Shown here: positions 26,043-34,695 of the stretch, one piece after another
How positions within the stretch are numbered: position 1 is the first letter of the stretch
How the letters are laid out: each line of letters begins with the position of its first letter
Assembly (NCBI RefSeq): GCF_019511445.1
Contig: NZ_JAEUAN010000025.1
Coordinates: forward strand, 1 to 64,000
DNA from: Aliirhizobium wenxiniae
GTDB taxonomy: Bacteria; Pseudomonadota; Alphaproteobacteria; Rhizobiales; Rhizobiaceae
Direction of reading: 5' to 3'
Length of the DNA: 64,000 nucleotides
The notes under the pieces: model-generated
Seen by the model: the letters and a program-made list of their open reading frames with translations, nothing else
Told to the model about the DNA's origin: nothing
Database searches by the model: none
Position numbers and translations under genes: made by a program

Positions 26043-26599
26043 GCAGCGCTCCGTTGGAGCCAGGGCATTCGCGCCTGAAGATCCGGCCATGCCAGATCCT
26101 TGTCGGAGATTTCCGTCACGGGTTCCGGCCATTTTATCGACAGGAGCGGATCATCGTAACGCGCTCCGTCATAGAGTTCCGGGTAATAGGCATCGCCCAT
26201 CAGGTATTCGACAATCGCGTCCTCGGTCAGTGCCTGGAACCCGTGAGCGAACCCCGCCGGAATGAACAGCATCCTCCCGTCATCTGCGCCGAGATCGACA
26301 TGGAAGCTCTCTCCCAGCGTCTTCGATCCTTCGCGCAGGTCGACAATCACGTCATGGATACGCCCATGACTGCAACGCACGACCTTGGCGTCTGCATGCG
26401 GCGACCGTTGAAAATGCATGCCGCGAACGGCACCGCGCGTCTTCGTCAGGGACGTGTTTCCCTGGATGGGCGTAAACGCGATACCGGCATCGTCAAAAAG
26501 CTTCGTGCACCAGGTGCGAGCAAAACTGCCGCGACTGTCGCCGTGAACCTTGAGATCGATAAGCCTAGCATCCGAGCCGCCGAGAGAGGTGAAGTTCAT
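26039..26599 (-). CDS. dTDP-4-dehydrorhamnose 3,5-epimerase-like protein (RfbC/cupin)
   Basis: This 186-residue cupin epimerises or isomerises 4-keto-6-deoxy sugars. Family landmarks: F(T)PIQGNTSLTKTRGAVRGMHFQ, where RGxH gives the catalytic His; GRIHDVIVDLREGSKTLG; FIPAGFAHGFQALTED; and Y-L-M-G-D-A-Y-Y-P-E near the usual catalytic Tyr. The family norm is RGLHYQ, here RGMHFQ. Paired with a cytidylyltransferase, the substrate is more likely a CDP- than a dTDP-sugar. It is 21 bases downstream of that gene and overlaps the next by 4. Confidence 0.88.
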   Translation of the reverse strand: MNFTSLGGSDARLIDLKVHGDSRGSFARTWCTKLFDDAGIAFTPIQGNTSLTKTRGAVRGMHFQRSPHADAKVVRCSHGRIHDVIVDLREGSKTLGESFHVDLGADDGRMLFIPAGFAHGFQALTEDAIVEYLMGDAYYPELYDGARYDDPLLSIKWPEPVTEISDKDLAWPDLQARMPWLQRSAA

Positions 26600-26620
26600 G
26601 ACGCCTCCTCAAGCCGGCTT

Positions 26621-27394
26621 CTACCAGACTTTCCACTGGGCCGAACGCGAAGCCCACATGTCGTTCAGCACCGTCTTGTCGCGCAGCGTATCCATCGGAT
26701 GCCAGAAGCCATGATGGCGATAGGCCATCAGCTCGCCCTGCTTGGCCAGCTCATCCATCGGCCCCCTCTCCCACATGACCTCGTCGCCTTCGATCAGCCC
26801 GAGCACGGACGGATTGAGGACGAAGAAACCGCCGCTGATCCAGGTGCCGCCGTTTTCCGGCTTTTCGTTAAAGGTCTGGACGCGCGGATCTTCGTCCTCC
26901 AGATACATTGCGCCGAAACGGCCGACCGGCTGCACGGCGGTCACGGTTGCGCTTTTGCCATGGTCCTTGTGGAACTTCAAAAGGGCCGTCAGATCAATGT
27001 CACCGACGCCGTCTCCATAGGTCATGAAAAACGGCTCGTTGCCCAGAAGGTGCCGGATGCGGGCGAGCCTGCCGCCCGTCATCGTATCCGCACCCGTATC
27101 CGCCAGCGTGACGCGCCAGTCTTCGCAAGGCGGGTCAAGATACGTGACTTCCGATGTCGCAAGGTCGAATGTCACACTCGATCCACGCATCCGCAAGTCT
27201 TCAAAGAACTTCTTGATCAGATGTCCCTTGTAACCACAGCACACGATAAAGTCTTTCACACCGTGGGCTGCGTATATCTTCATGATGTGCCAGAGTATTG
27301 GCTGACCGCCAATCTCGACCAAAGGCTTCGGCACAGTCGACGTCTCTTCAGAAAGTCTTGTTCCAAGACCTCCCGCCAAAATCACAGCTTTCAT
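26621..27394 (-). CDS. Glucose-1-phosphate cytidylyltransferase (RfbF/DdhA-like)
   Basis: This enzyme makes CDP-glucose from CTP and glucose-1-phosphate, the entry to CDP-6-deoxyhexoses. The 257-residue length equals that of RfbF. The nucleotide-binding loop is MKAVILAGGLGTRLSEET; KPLVEIGGQPILWHIMKIYA and FMTYGDGVGDIDL (metal Asp) follow. ATG 27394 gives the family N-terminus; the 75 codons open upstream are AT-rich and unlike coding sequence. It heads the coupled minus-strand run. The usual partner, CDP-glucose 4,6-dehydratase, is not recognisable in the window. Confidence 0.93.
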   Translation of the reverse strand: MKAVILAGGLGTRLSEETSTVPKPLVEIGGQPILWHIMKIYAAHGVKDFIVCCGYKGHLIKKFFEDLRMRGSSVTFDLATSEVTYLDPPCEDWRVTLADTGADTMTGGRLARIRHLLGNEPFFMTYGDGVGDIDLTALLKFHKDHGKSATVTAVQPVGRFGAMYLEDEDPRVQTFNEKPENGGTWISGGFFVLNPSVLGLIEGDEVMWERGPMDELAKQGELMAYRHHGFWHPMDTLRDKTVLNDMWASRSAQWKVW

Positions 27395-27732
27395 AGTAAA
27401 ACACGCCACCCACTCTGTGACACCCAAAAAATGGATTTCACATTGAACTACAAACGATACTCGAATGCCGGCAATTTCTCTTGATAAGCCAAGCAAAACA
27501 CAATTCATGAAGGCTAGCAAGCGGTTTTTATTTATTATTAAGCTTTGAGAAAATATAGGTGAGTAATAAAAATGCCATTCCAACAATTGAATTGAAATAT
27601 CGATCAGATCGCGGCGCAAATAGCAGTTAAGCCGCCGCCGAAGTCACCACCGCGAAGTAAATTTCATCCCAAGTGCCGCGCTCAATCAGGCCGAACCAGG
27701 ATTGGGCCGCAGCTCACGAGATGGCCAAAGCC
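27395..27732. other. AT-rich intergenic region
   Basis: This gap between the cytidylyltransferase start and the flippase 3' end holds no supported gene. The part next to the cytidylyltransferase (about 27470-27600) is AT-rich and should contain its promoter; I see no convincing -35/-10 pair. Confidence 0.5.
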
Positions 27733-29172
27733 TCAGCGCGCATCGAACAATTCAAACCGGCCGCCACCGAGCCTCAGTCTCAAACCAAGCGCCAGCAGGG
27801 TCGCGCCATAACAGGCCGCACCGAAACCTGCGACCAGCACCATTTCGAAGAAATCGGCAATACCCGGCCTGTCGAGCTGCGCCCTTAACCAATAAACGGC
27901 AATCACCATCACGGCGCCCGCGGCGCCCACCTTCCACAGGTTGAGGATCTGCCGCCGAAAGCCGAGGCCCAGAAGACGCCGGACCTGGAACACATAGAAG
28001 CCGCCCATGACCACGGCCATGACCAGCCGCGCATAGATGACGCCCTCTATCGACAGGAAATAGAAGCCGAGCGTGACTGCGGTCGTGCGGAGAATGAAAT
28101 CGATCAGGTTGATCCGGAAGATGACATCCGGCCTGTCCACCGCAAGGCTCAAGGAAATAAGCGTCTGGAAATAGGGAACCGGCAGCATGGAAACCGAGAG
28201 CAGCGCCAGATAAGGGGCCGCTTCCGCCCATTGCGGACCGAGCAGAAGATTGGTCACGAGATCCGCCGTCAGCGCGATACCAAGCGTGGCCGGCACGCAG
28301 ATCAGCATGGCGATACGGATCGCCTTCAAAAAGGCGAGGCCCACCCGGCCACGGTCCGAACTTATCCTTGAAAAGGCAGACATCAGCGGCTGAAGGGCCG
28401 GTCCGATAAAGCTCTGCGTCGGGATCAGGGACACGTCGTTGGCGACCGTGTAACGACCCAGCAAAGTTTTCGGAACATAGGCGCCGATCATCAGCCGGTC
28501 ATATTGCCAGTTCAGCGCGGACACGACCTGCGAGGCGGTGAACCAGCCCATAAAGCCGGCAAAATCCGGCAATCGCTGGAACGAGAATGCAGGGCGATAC
28601 CGGGCGAACACATAGGACATGATGGTCGTGACGCTTGCGGCGACGACATAATTGGCGACAAGAGCCCAATAGCCACCTTCGGTATAGACAATGACGATAG
28701 CGGCGATAAGCCCGCATATCTTGCTGGTCGTTTCGGCGATAAAGGTCGGGCGGAAGTCGATGTTGCGGGCGAAATAGACCATTGCCGGACTGTAAAGCCC
28801 CTTCACCACCGTGCCGATCGCCAGGATGCAGACCACAGGCACCAGTTCGGGATCGCCGTTTATCCACGAATAGGGCCATGCGCAGCCGATCGTCAGGACG
28901 GCCACGGCAATGCTCCGCAAAGCGGCGAGCGTGAAACCCGTATCGAGATGTTTCTTGTCTATGGCGGGAAGACGCACGAGTGCCTGCGTGACCGGCACTT
29001 CCAGCACGCTATCGATGATCAGCACCAAGGCCATGGCGAGCGCAGTAACGCCGAAATCGGCAGGAACCAGCAGCCGCGCCAGAATGAGCAGATTGAGGAA
29101 ATCGACCACGCGACCGAAGAGACGCGAGAAGATAAGCCAGGATGCGCCTCTCAGCGTGGCAAATGCAAGCAT
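27733..29172 (-). CDS. Lipopolysaccharide/exopolysaccharide flippase (Wzx/ExoT-like)
   Basis: This 479-residue integral membrane protein of the polysaccharide-transporter group of the MOP superfamily would flip undecaprenyl-linked repeat units to the periplasm. About twelve to fourteen hydrophobic segments are visible, with the family N-terminus GASWLIFSRLFGRVVDFLNLLILARLLVPADFG. ATG 29172 is chosen because GAGGG lies 11 bases upstream; a TTG at 29196 would add eight residues. Together with the Wzy-like, PCP, OPX and priming enzymes, it completes a Wzx/Wzy-dependent assembly line. Confidence 0.88.
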   Translation of the reverse strand: MLAFATLRGASWLIFSRLFGRVVDFLNLLILARLLVPADFGVTALAMALVLIIDSVLEVPVTQALVRLPAIDKKHLDTGFTLAALRSIAVAVLTIGCAWPYSWINGDPELVPVVCILAIGTVVKGLYSPAMVYFARNIDFRPTFIAETTSKICGLIAAIVIVYTEGGYWALVANYVVAASVTTIMSYVFARYRPAFSFQRLPDFAGFMGWFTASQVVSALNWQYDRLMIGAYVPKTLLGRYTVANDVSLIPTQSFIGPALQPLMSAFSRISSDRGRVGLAFLKAIRIAMLICVPATLGIALTADLVTNLLLGPQWAEAAPYLALLSVSMLPVPYFQTLISLSLAVDRPDVIFRINLIDFILRTTAVTLGFYFLSIEGVIYARLVMAVVMGGFYVFQVRRLLGLGFRRQILNLWKVGAAGAVMVIAVYWLRAQLDRPGIADFFEMVLVAGFGAACYGATLLALGLRLRLGGGRFELFDAR

Positions 29173-29497
29173 CGACGACCCAACCCTCAACAACAAGAAC
29201 CGTCAGCGAACCCTCCGGTTTTCACCGGGGCCGCGTTCCGCGGGCCGATACATGCGGATCATTCCGGAACAGAGGATCAGCAGACCTTCCAACGCAACCA
29301 ACGATACACACAAACAAACAATAATCTATACTGAAATCAAAGATATCTCCGATCGCGCCGGAATGTCTAAACCTGATAAAAGCACTTTATTGTGAATTTC
29401 CTCCGTTGACACTTCAGTAATTATAGTGCCGATTTACTATCTATGACATTTCCGACAAGTATTATTTAAACGTCTGACCGACCGCGAGGGAGAATCG
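29173..29497. promoter_or_regulatory. AT-rich divergent intergenic region
   Basis: This is the shared upstream region of the flippase and the second FAD gene. The half near the FAD gene is A/T-rich and includes TTGACA at 29406-29411, but the following -10 candidates (TATAGT, TACTAT) are at wrong distances, so no promoter is called firmly. Confidence 0.4.
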
Positions 29498-30898
29498 ATG
29501 CATGATTCTTACGAGTTGCAGCAGGAAGCGGTGTCCGAAGCCGAGGTCTTTGACGCGATCATACTCGGCGCAGGCGTAAGCGGGCTTGTCGCAGCATCGG
29601 TCCTACTTCGGCAGAACAACGAGCGCATCGCGGTTGTCGACGAATACGCAAATATCGGCGGGAACCACATTGACTGGTCTGCGAACGGCTTCACCTTCGA
29701 CGTCGGCAGCCTGATCTTTCAGGATGACTCGCCGCTTCTGAAGCACTTTCCGGAACTGCTTGAGCACTACATCCATATTCACCCGAGCTGGGGGAGGCTC
29801 AACCCGCAAGGAAAGGTGACGCGCTACCCGATCTCGGTCGCCGATGACATCCTGCGCGCCGGACCGATCGAAATCTGCCGGATCGCGTTCTCGGTCATCC
29901 ATGCGCGCATCCGGCGCCGCCCGTTGCGCAACGCCCGTGACTTCGCCGCATTCTGGATCGGCGCCTATCTGCTCAGGCGTTCGGGGCTGGAAAACTATAT
30001 GGCGCGGTTCTACGGCATGCCGCCGGAGCATATCGACCTGGAACTGGCCGAGAAGCGGATGATGTGGATCAAGGAGCATTCATCGCTGCGCAGTCTCTTT
30101 CAAAAGATGACGCAGAAAAAGCCGCCACACATGAAGAACAAACAGCTTGCGCGACCGAAGGCAGGTTATGCCGCGCTTTATGAGCCGGCCAAGCGTGGGC
30201 TTGCCGAAAAAGGCGTCACCTTCCGCCTTGGGACATTCATTTCAAAGGTGGTGAAGAACGATGACCATTTCATCGTCATCCCGACCGAGGGCAGAAAGAT
30301 TTCCTCCAGGCGGATGATCTCGACAGTTCCGATCAACATTACCCATCGGCTTTGCGGCCTGGAGCAGGAAAAACCGCTGCAGACGATCACCCTGATCAGC
30401 CTCTATTTCAGCTTCGCCGGCGACCGCGGTTTTGCACAATCGATCCTCTACAACTTTTCCTACGAAGCCGCCTGGAAGCGACTGACCATCTACTCGGATT
30501 TCTACGGTCAGACCGATGGCCGCGAGTATTTCGCAGTGGAAGTGGTCAGCAACGAGACGATAACCAGCATCGAGCTCGCCGAAGCCGAGTTCCGGGCGCA
30601 TGTCGCCAGAAACAACATCTTCGATGGCGACCTGAGGCTCGAAGGCGGGCAGGTTCTGGAAAATGCCTACCCGATCTATACCCATGGCGCGCCTGCCGAG
30701 GCAGACAGGCAGATAGAGCGACTGAAGCAGTTCGGGATCGAGTCATTCGGCCGCCACGGGGCCTTCAACTATCAGCCCACGGCCCGCGTTTCGACATTGG
30801 AAGCGGAGCGGGCTTTGGGATACCGTCACCCGGAACCGGCAGACAACCCGGCAGACCGGGACCAGCATGACAAGAGACTTGAGCTTATTCCCATGTGA
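29498..30898 (+). CDS. FAD/NAD(P)-binding protein, Glf/protoporphyrinogen-oxidase-like
   Basis: The 466-residue flavoprotein has DAIILGAGVSGLVAASVLL (GxGxxG at about residues 24-29), the ribose-binding VVDEYANIGGNHID, and a C-terminal GAFNYQPTARVSTLEAERA that resembles the G-R-x(5)-Y pattern of UDP-galactopyranose mutase-like proteins. It shares the fold but little sequence with the other FAD protein of the region. It starts a plus-strand pair with the GT4 gene 16 bases downstream, so its product is probably used in glycan assembly; substrate unknown. GAGGGAGAATCG precedes the ATG. Confidence 0.75.
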   Translation: MHDSYELQQEAVSEAEVFDAIILGAGVSGLVAASVLLRQNNERIAVVDEYANIGGNHIDWSANGFTFDVGSLIFQDDSPLLKHFPELLEHYIHIHPSWGRLNPQGKVTRYPISVADDILRAGPIEICRIAFSVIHARIRRRPLRNARDFAAFWIGAYLLRRSGLENYMARFYGMPPEHIDLELAEKRMMWIKEHSSLRSLFQKMTQKKPPHMKNKQLARPKAGYAALYEPAKRGLAEKGVTFRLGTFISKVVKNDDHFIVIPTEGRKISSRRMISTVPINITHRLCGLEQEKPLQTITLISLYFSFAGDRGFAQSILYNFSYEAAWKRLTIYSDFYGQTDGREYFAVEVVSNETITSIELAEAEFRAHVARNNIFDGDLRLEGGQVLENAYPIYTHGAPAEADRQIERLKQFGIESFGRHGAFNYQPTARVSTLEAERALGYRHPEPADNPADRDQHDKRLELIPM

Positions 30899-30914
30899 AA
30901 GCGGGTAACAGACC

Positions 30915-32003
30915 ATGCGTATCATGCACCTCCTCAATCACACTTACCGGCTGAACGGACATGTGCATGCCGCGGTCGACCTAGCATGCGAGCAGAGAAG
31001 ACTGGGGCATGAGGTGTGCATTGCCAGCGGCGGCGGTGATTTCGACGAGCTTCTGGCAAGCCACCACGTGGCAACCCGGCTCGTCGATCACGAAAGGCGG
31101 CCATTGGCCGTTATCCGGTCGATGATGAGGCTGAAGAGATGCGTGAATGAATGGCGGCCCGATGTCATCCACGCGCATATGATGACGAGCGCCGTACTTG
31201 CCTTCCCTGTCTGCAAGCTTTCCGGCATTCCGCTTGTCACCACCGTTCACAACGAATTCGAAAAGAGCGCCATTCTGATGGGACTTGGCAGCTGCGTTAT
31301 CGCAGTCAGCGAATCCGTCAGCCGCTCCATGCAGAAGCGCGGCATTTCACAGAAGAAGCTGCATGTCGTGCTCAACGGCACGATCGGGACAGCTCGGTTT
31401 GCAAACAGGAATGCGGAACCCGCAAAACTTGCGCATCCGAACATCGTGTTTGTCGGCGGACTGCATCCCCGCAAGGGCGTGGTCGATCTCATCGCCGCCT
31501 TCAAGACGGCCCATTCGGCGTTTCCGGCAGCCAGGCTCTATATTGTCGGCAGCGGCCCGATGGAGGACGAGTATCACGCACTTGCCCGTCAGACCGGCTG
31601 CGGCGATGCGATCACCTTCGTCGGCTCGGTAGACGCCCCCTATCCTTACATGCTGGCGGCAGACATATTCGTGCTGCCGTCGCTTGCCGATCCGGCTCCG
31701 CTGGTGATTTCCGAGGCACGCGAGGCGGGTTGCGCCATTATCGGAACCAAGGTCGACGGCATTCCGCAACTGCTGGAATTCGGAGAGGCCGGAATTCTGG
31801 TTCCCCCATCGGCGCCGGAGATGCTGGCCACTGCGCTTATCGATCTTCTCGGCGATCCGGCAAAACTTAAGGAATGGCGGGAGAAAAGCCAGCTTCGCAT
31901 CGACAACCTGACCATAGAGCGCGTGGCACTGGAAACGACCGCCGTCTATCGATCCGCCATGACACAACCGAAGCTTATCGGCGCCGCCAGCCGGGCAGTC
32001 TGA
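30915..32003 (+). CDS. Family 4 glycosyltransferase
   Basis: This 362-residue GT-B enzyme has the N-terminal MRIMHLLNHTYRLNGHVHAAVDLA, the inter-domain VVLNGT, FVGGLHPRKGVVDLIAAF at the start of the donor domain and ADIFVLPSLADPAPLVISEAREAGCAIIG in place of the usual EGFGLxxxEAM motif. The first Glu of the EX7E pair is therefore replaced (ADPAPLVISEA), which could change the mechanism or donor. It probably adds one sugar to the repeat unit. It is in tandem with the FAD gene. Confidence 0.88.
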   Translation: MRIMHLLNHTYRLNGHVHAAVDLACEQRRLGHEVCIASGGGDFDELLASHHVATRLVDHERRPLAVIRSMMRLKRCVNEWRPDVIHAHMMTSAVLAFPVCKLSGIPLVTTVHNEFEKSAILMGLGSCVIAVSESVSRSMQKRGISQKKLHVVLNGTIGTARFANRNAEPAKLAHPNIVFVGGLHPRKGVVDLIAAFKTAHSAFPAARLYIVGSGPMEDEYHALARQTGCGDAITFVGSVDAPYPYMLAADIFVLPSLADPAPLVISEAREAGCAIIGTKVDGIPQLLEFGEAGILVPPSAPEMLATALIDLLGDPAKLKEWREKSQLRIDNLTIERVALETTAVYRSAMTQPKLIGAASRAV

Positions 32004-32392
32004 CGTCCCTCTCCGGAGACGAGCAAACAGCTCCGCCCGACATTTTCCGGGTGAGTGCAGTGCGGATTGATGCCTGAAAACCGCGCCTTACACCCGAATT
32101 CCGGCGAACTTCCTTTGCGATGAATATTTTTTCGGCAGAGAGCCCACCCGTGATGCAACCACAGGCCGTTCATTAAGTTATTGATTCCCCGAATTAATGG
32201 CTTTCCCAGGCTTGGAACTCACCGGCCACCGGCAGACGCCCCTCTCTAAACTTGGAAAAATAAATATTAACGCCTTATTCACTTTATATAATTTTCATTT
32301 AACATGGTCGATAAAATACAAACAAAGTAAAACAAGGCCAAGAACTCACCTCATAGCGTTGTTCCGAATCTATAGTACTGAGGCTAGATTCC
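32004..32392 (+). promoter_or_regulatory. AT-rich leader before the FemAB/GNAT-like gene
   Basis: This gap of 389 bases contains no supported gene. Its second half (about 32255-32345) is strongly AT-rich compared with the flanks, and TATAGT occurs at 32371-32376 shortly before the start codon, without a matching -35. Confidence 0.4.
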
Positions 32393-33385
32393 ATGCTCAC
32401 GAGTAACAAGAGTATTGACAGGCATGCCCAGATAAAGGCCACAGCAGAAAAGGCCTTCAACAAGCTGACACCCACAATATTTCACGAAGCATGGTGGCTG
32501 GAAGCTGCCACGAGGGGAAGGATCGAGTTCGCCGAAGTGACCGATGGCGGACGGACGGTCGGGCGCCTTCCCTATATGGTGAATTCGCGATACGGGCTGA
32601 CGAGTAGCAATATGCCGACGCTGACGCATTTCCTCGGTCCCGGCATCGATGACGGCGGCGGCAGCGAAGCCAATCGCTATGTCAAACGCAACTCGATCAC
32701 CCAGGAACTCATCCGCAAGCTTCCGCAGCTTTCATCCTTTCGCCAGAAGATGCATCGCGGCATTTGCGACGCCCTGCCCTTTCAGGCTCAAGGCTATGGT
32801 GTGCAGGTTCAGTTCACCTTCGAGATAGAGCCCTATCCGGAAGCGACGATCTGGAAAGGCATGCGCGACAAGACACGCAACGTCATTCGCCGCGCGGCGG
32901 AAAACTTCGACGTTTTTGAAAGTGTCGACCCGGAAGCCTTCCTTCATCTCTCGATGGCGCATCTCGAGCAGAAGAACATGCAGGCCAATATCGATTTCGA
33001 TACCTGCCTGGAGATCGCAAAACAGGCGATCAGCCGCGGGCGCGGCCATATCTGGGTCGCAAGGGAATGCGCGACAGGCACACCGAAGGCCGCGATATTC
33101 TGCGTCTGGGACAACAGCACCTATTATTATCTGATGTCGACCCGCGCACCGGATGCCGGCAATGGCGTCGTGCCGCTGCTCTTGTGGAACGCAATCCAGT
33201 CTGCCTCGTCGATGGGCTACGTGTTCGATTTCGACGGGATCGTCAATGAAGGATCGATCCTCCTGTTTTCCGGCTTCGGCGGAAAGACATCGCCACGCTA
33301 TATCGTCACCAAGGCCAGCATGCCCTATCGCGTCCTGCGGCAGATCCGCCGGATGGATTCGTCGGTTAGCAACGCGTTCTGTTAA
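32393..33385 (+). CDS. FemAB/GNAT-like acyltransferase
   Basis: The 330-residue protein fits the FemAB-related GNAT group (acyl- or aminoacyl-transfer): TIFHEAWWLEAATRGRIEFAEV near the N-terminus, KGMRDKTRNVIRRAAENF in the middle and a C-terminal GNAT half with IWVARECATGTPKAAIFCVWDNSTYYYLMSTR. Proteins of this kind are frequent in exopolysaccharide clusters and are thought to decorate the polymer or its lipid carrier; the acyl donor is unknown. There is no signal peptide. It is the last gene of the polysaccharide region. Confidence 0.78.
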   Translation: MLTSNKSIDRHAQIKATAEKAFNKLTPTIFHEAWWLEAATRGRIEFAEVTDGGRTVGRLPYMVNSRYGLTSSNMPTLTHFLGPGIDDGGGSEANRYVKRNSITQELIRKLPQLSSFRQKMHRGICDALPFQAQGYGVQVQFTFEIEPYPEATIWKGMRDKTRNVIRRAAENFDVFESVDPEAFLHLSMAHLEQKNMQANIDFDTCLEIAKQAISRGRGHIWVARECATGTPKAAIFCVWDNSTYYYLMSTRAPDAGNGVVPLLLWNAIQSASSMGYVFDFDGIVNEGSILLFSGFGGKTSPRYIVTKASMPYRVLRQIRRMDSSVSNAFC

Positions 33386-33443
33386 GAGAGGGAGCCAACC
33401 GGCTAGTCTTTCAGAGAAGATACAGACCGCCCTATGGCGAGGG

Positions 33444-33518
33444 TGGCTGGGGCGCCAGGATTCGAACCTGGGAATGCCGGTACCAAAAACCGGTGCCTTA
33501 CCGCTTGGCGACGCCCCA
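33444..33518 (-). tRNA. tRNA-Gln (TTG)
   Basis: On the minus strand: acceptor TGGGGCG/CGCCCCA, D-arm GCC/GGC, anticodon stem CCGGT/ACCGG with loop TTTTGGT (anticodon TTG), T-arm CCAGG-TTCGAAT-CCTGG, discriminator G and an encoded CCA. It ends 58 bases from the 3' end of the FemAB-like gene. Confidence 0.97.
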
Positions 33519-33559
33519 ACATGGTCGTGACGGCATGAAACGCCACACGACAGGCGCTT

Positions 33560-33588
33560 CCTCTAGCAAAGCTTTGTTTCGCCCTCAA
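33560..33588 (-). promoter_or_regulatory. Promoter of tRNA-Gln
   Basis: TTGAGG and TAGAGG on the minus strand are separated by 17 bases, about 42 bases before the mature tRNA 5' end. The boxes are moderate matches at ideal spacing. Confidence 0.5.
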
Positions 33589-33773
33589 CGGCAATCTTCG
33601 TTCATTCGCCTATTTTCCTCGCGATAGTTTTTGATCTCAAGCGTCTGGATCTGCTCCGAGCGCTTCAGGCCTCCGTTTGATCGCATGTCTTTTGGCACAA
33701 AACCGCTGCACAGTTTTGCGCGGCGTGCTTTAAAGCGGCCATGACACGCAGTAAGGCTGGCAAGGCGCAGGAT

Positions 33774-34685
33774 ATGGCACGCGATATCGATTTCGACATG
33801 GAGTTTTCTCCGGCTTACGGCCACGCCGTTCCGGTTGCCGACGGTGTTCTGAGACTGACGGTCAACAACCCCTCGCCTTTCACCTTCCATGGCACGAACA
33901 GCTATATCATCGGCCAATCCACGCTGGCGATCATCGATCCCGGCCCGGAAAACGAGGCGCATTTCGATGCGCTGATGAAAGCGATAGATGGCCGGGCCGT
34001 CAGCCACATCTTCGTCAGCCATACGCATCGCGATCATTCTCCGCTTGCAAGGCGCCTGAAGGATGCGACCGGCGCATTGACGGTGGCCGAAGGCCCGCAC
34101 CGCGCGTCGCGGGTTTTGCATGAAGGTGAGATCAATCCGTTTTCCGAAAGCGCCGATACGGATTTCGTGCCGGACATCGCCATTGCCGATGGCGGCGTGA
34201 TCGAGGGTGACGGCTGGTCACTTTCGGCCATTCACACGCCCGGCCACACGGCCAATCACTCCGCTTTCGCGCTCGACGGCACCGGCATCGTATTTTCGGC
34301 CGATCATGTGATGGCCTGGGCGACAACCATCGTTGCACCGCCGGACGGGTCCATGGCCGATTTCATGACTTCGATCGAAAAGCTTCTGGCCCGCAAGGAT
34401 AGGGTCTATTTTCCCGGTCACGGCGGCCCGGTGCGCGAACCGGCCTCTTTCCTGAGGGGCCTCAGAACACATAGGCGGATGCGGGAAAGGGCGGTAATGG
34501 AGCGGATCATCGCCGGCGACCGGCTGATCACCGACATGGTCAAAACGATCTATGCGAAGACCGACCCCAGGCTGCATGGCGCGGCGGCGCTTTCGGTTCT
34601 CGCCCATATCGAGGATCTTCTGGAGAAGGGCCGGGTGGAGACGGATGGACCTCCGTCGCTTCACGGCCTCTACCGGCCAGTCTGA
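33774..34685 (+). CDS. MBL-fold metallo-hydrolase
   Basis: The 303-residue protein has the metallo-beta-lactamase metal site HxHxDH in FVSHTHRDHSPLA, further ligands in HTPGHTANHS and FSADHVM, and FPGHGG near residue 230, followed by a C-terminal winged-helix-like part (LHGAAALSVLAHIEDLLEKGRV) as in LACTB2-like hydrolases. The substrate is not predictable; thioesters, lactones or RNA are possible in this family. MTRSKAGKAQD upstream (ATG 33741) is also open; ATG 33774 is preferred because homology-like sequence begins there, but neither has a strong ribosome site. Confidence 0.85.
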   Translation: MARDIDFDMEFSPAYGHAVPVADGVLRLTVNNPSPFTFHGTNSYIIGQSTLAIIDPGPENEAHFDALMKAIDGRAVSHIFVSHTHRDHSPLARRLKDATGALTVAEGPHRASRVLHEGEINPFSESADTDFVPDIAIADGGVIEGDGWSLSAIHTPGHTANHSAFALDGTGIVFSADHVMAWATTIVAPPDGSMADFMTSIEKLLARKDRVYFPGHGGPVREPASFLRGLRTHRRMRERAVMERIIAGDRLITDMVKTIYAKTDPRLHGAAALSVLAHIEDLLEKGRVETDGPPSLHGLYRPV

Positions 34686-34695
34686 CAGGACTGAT

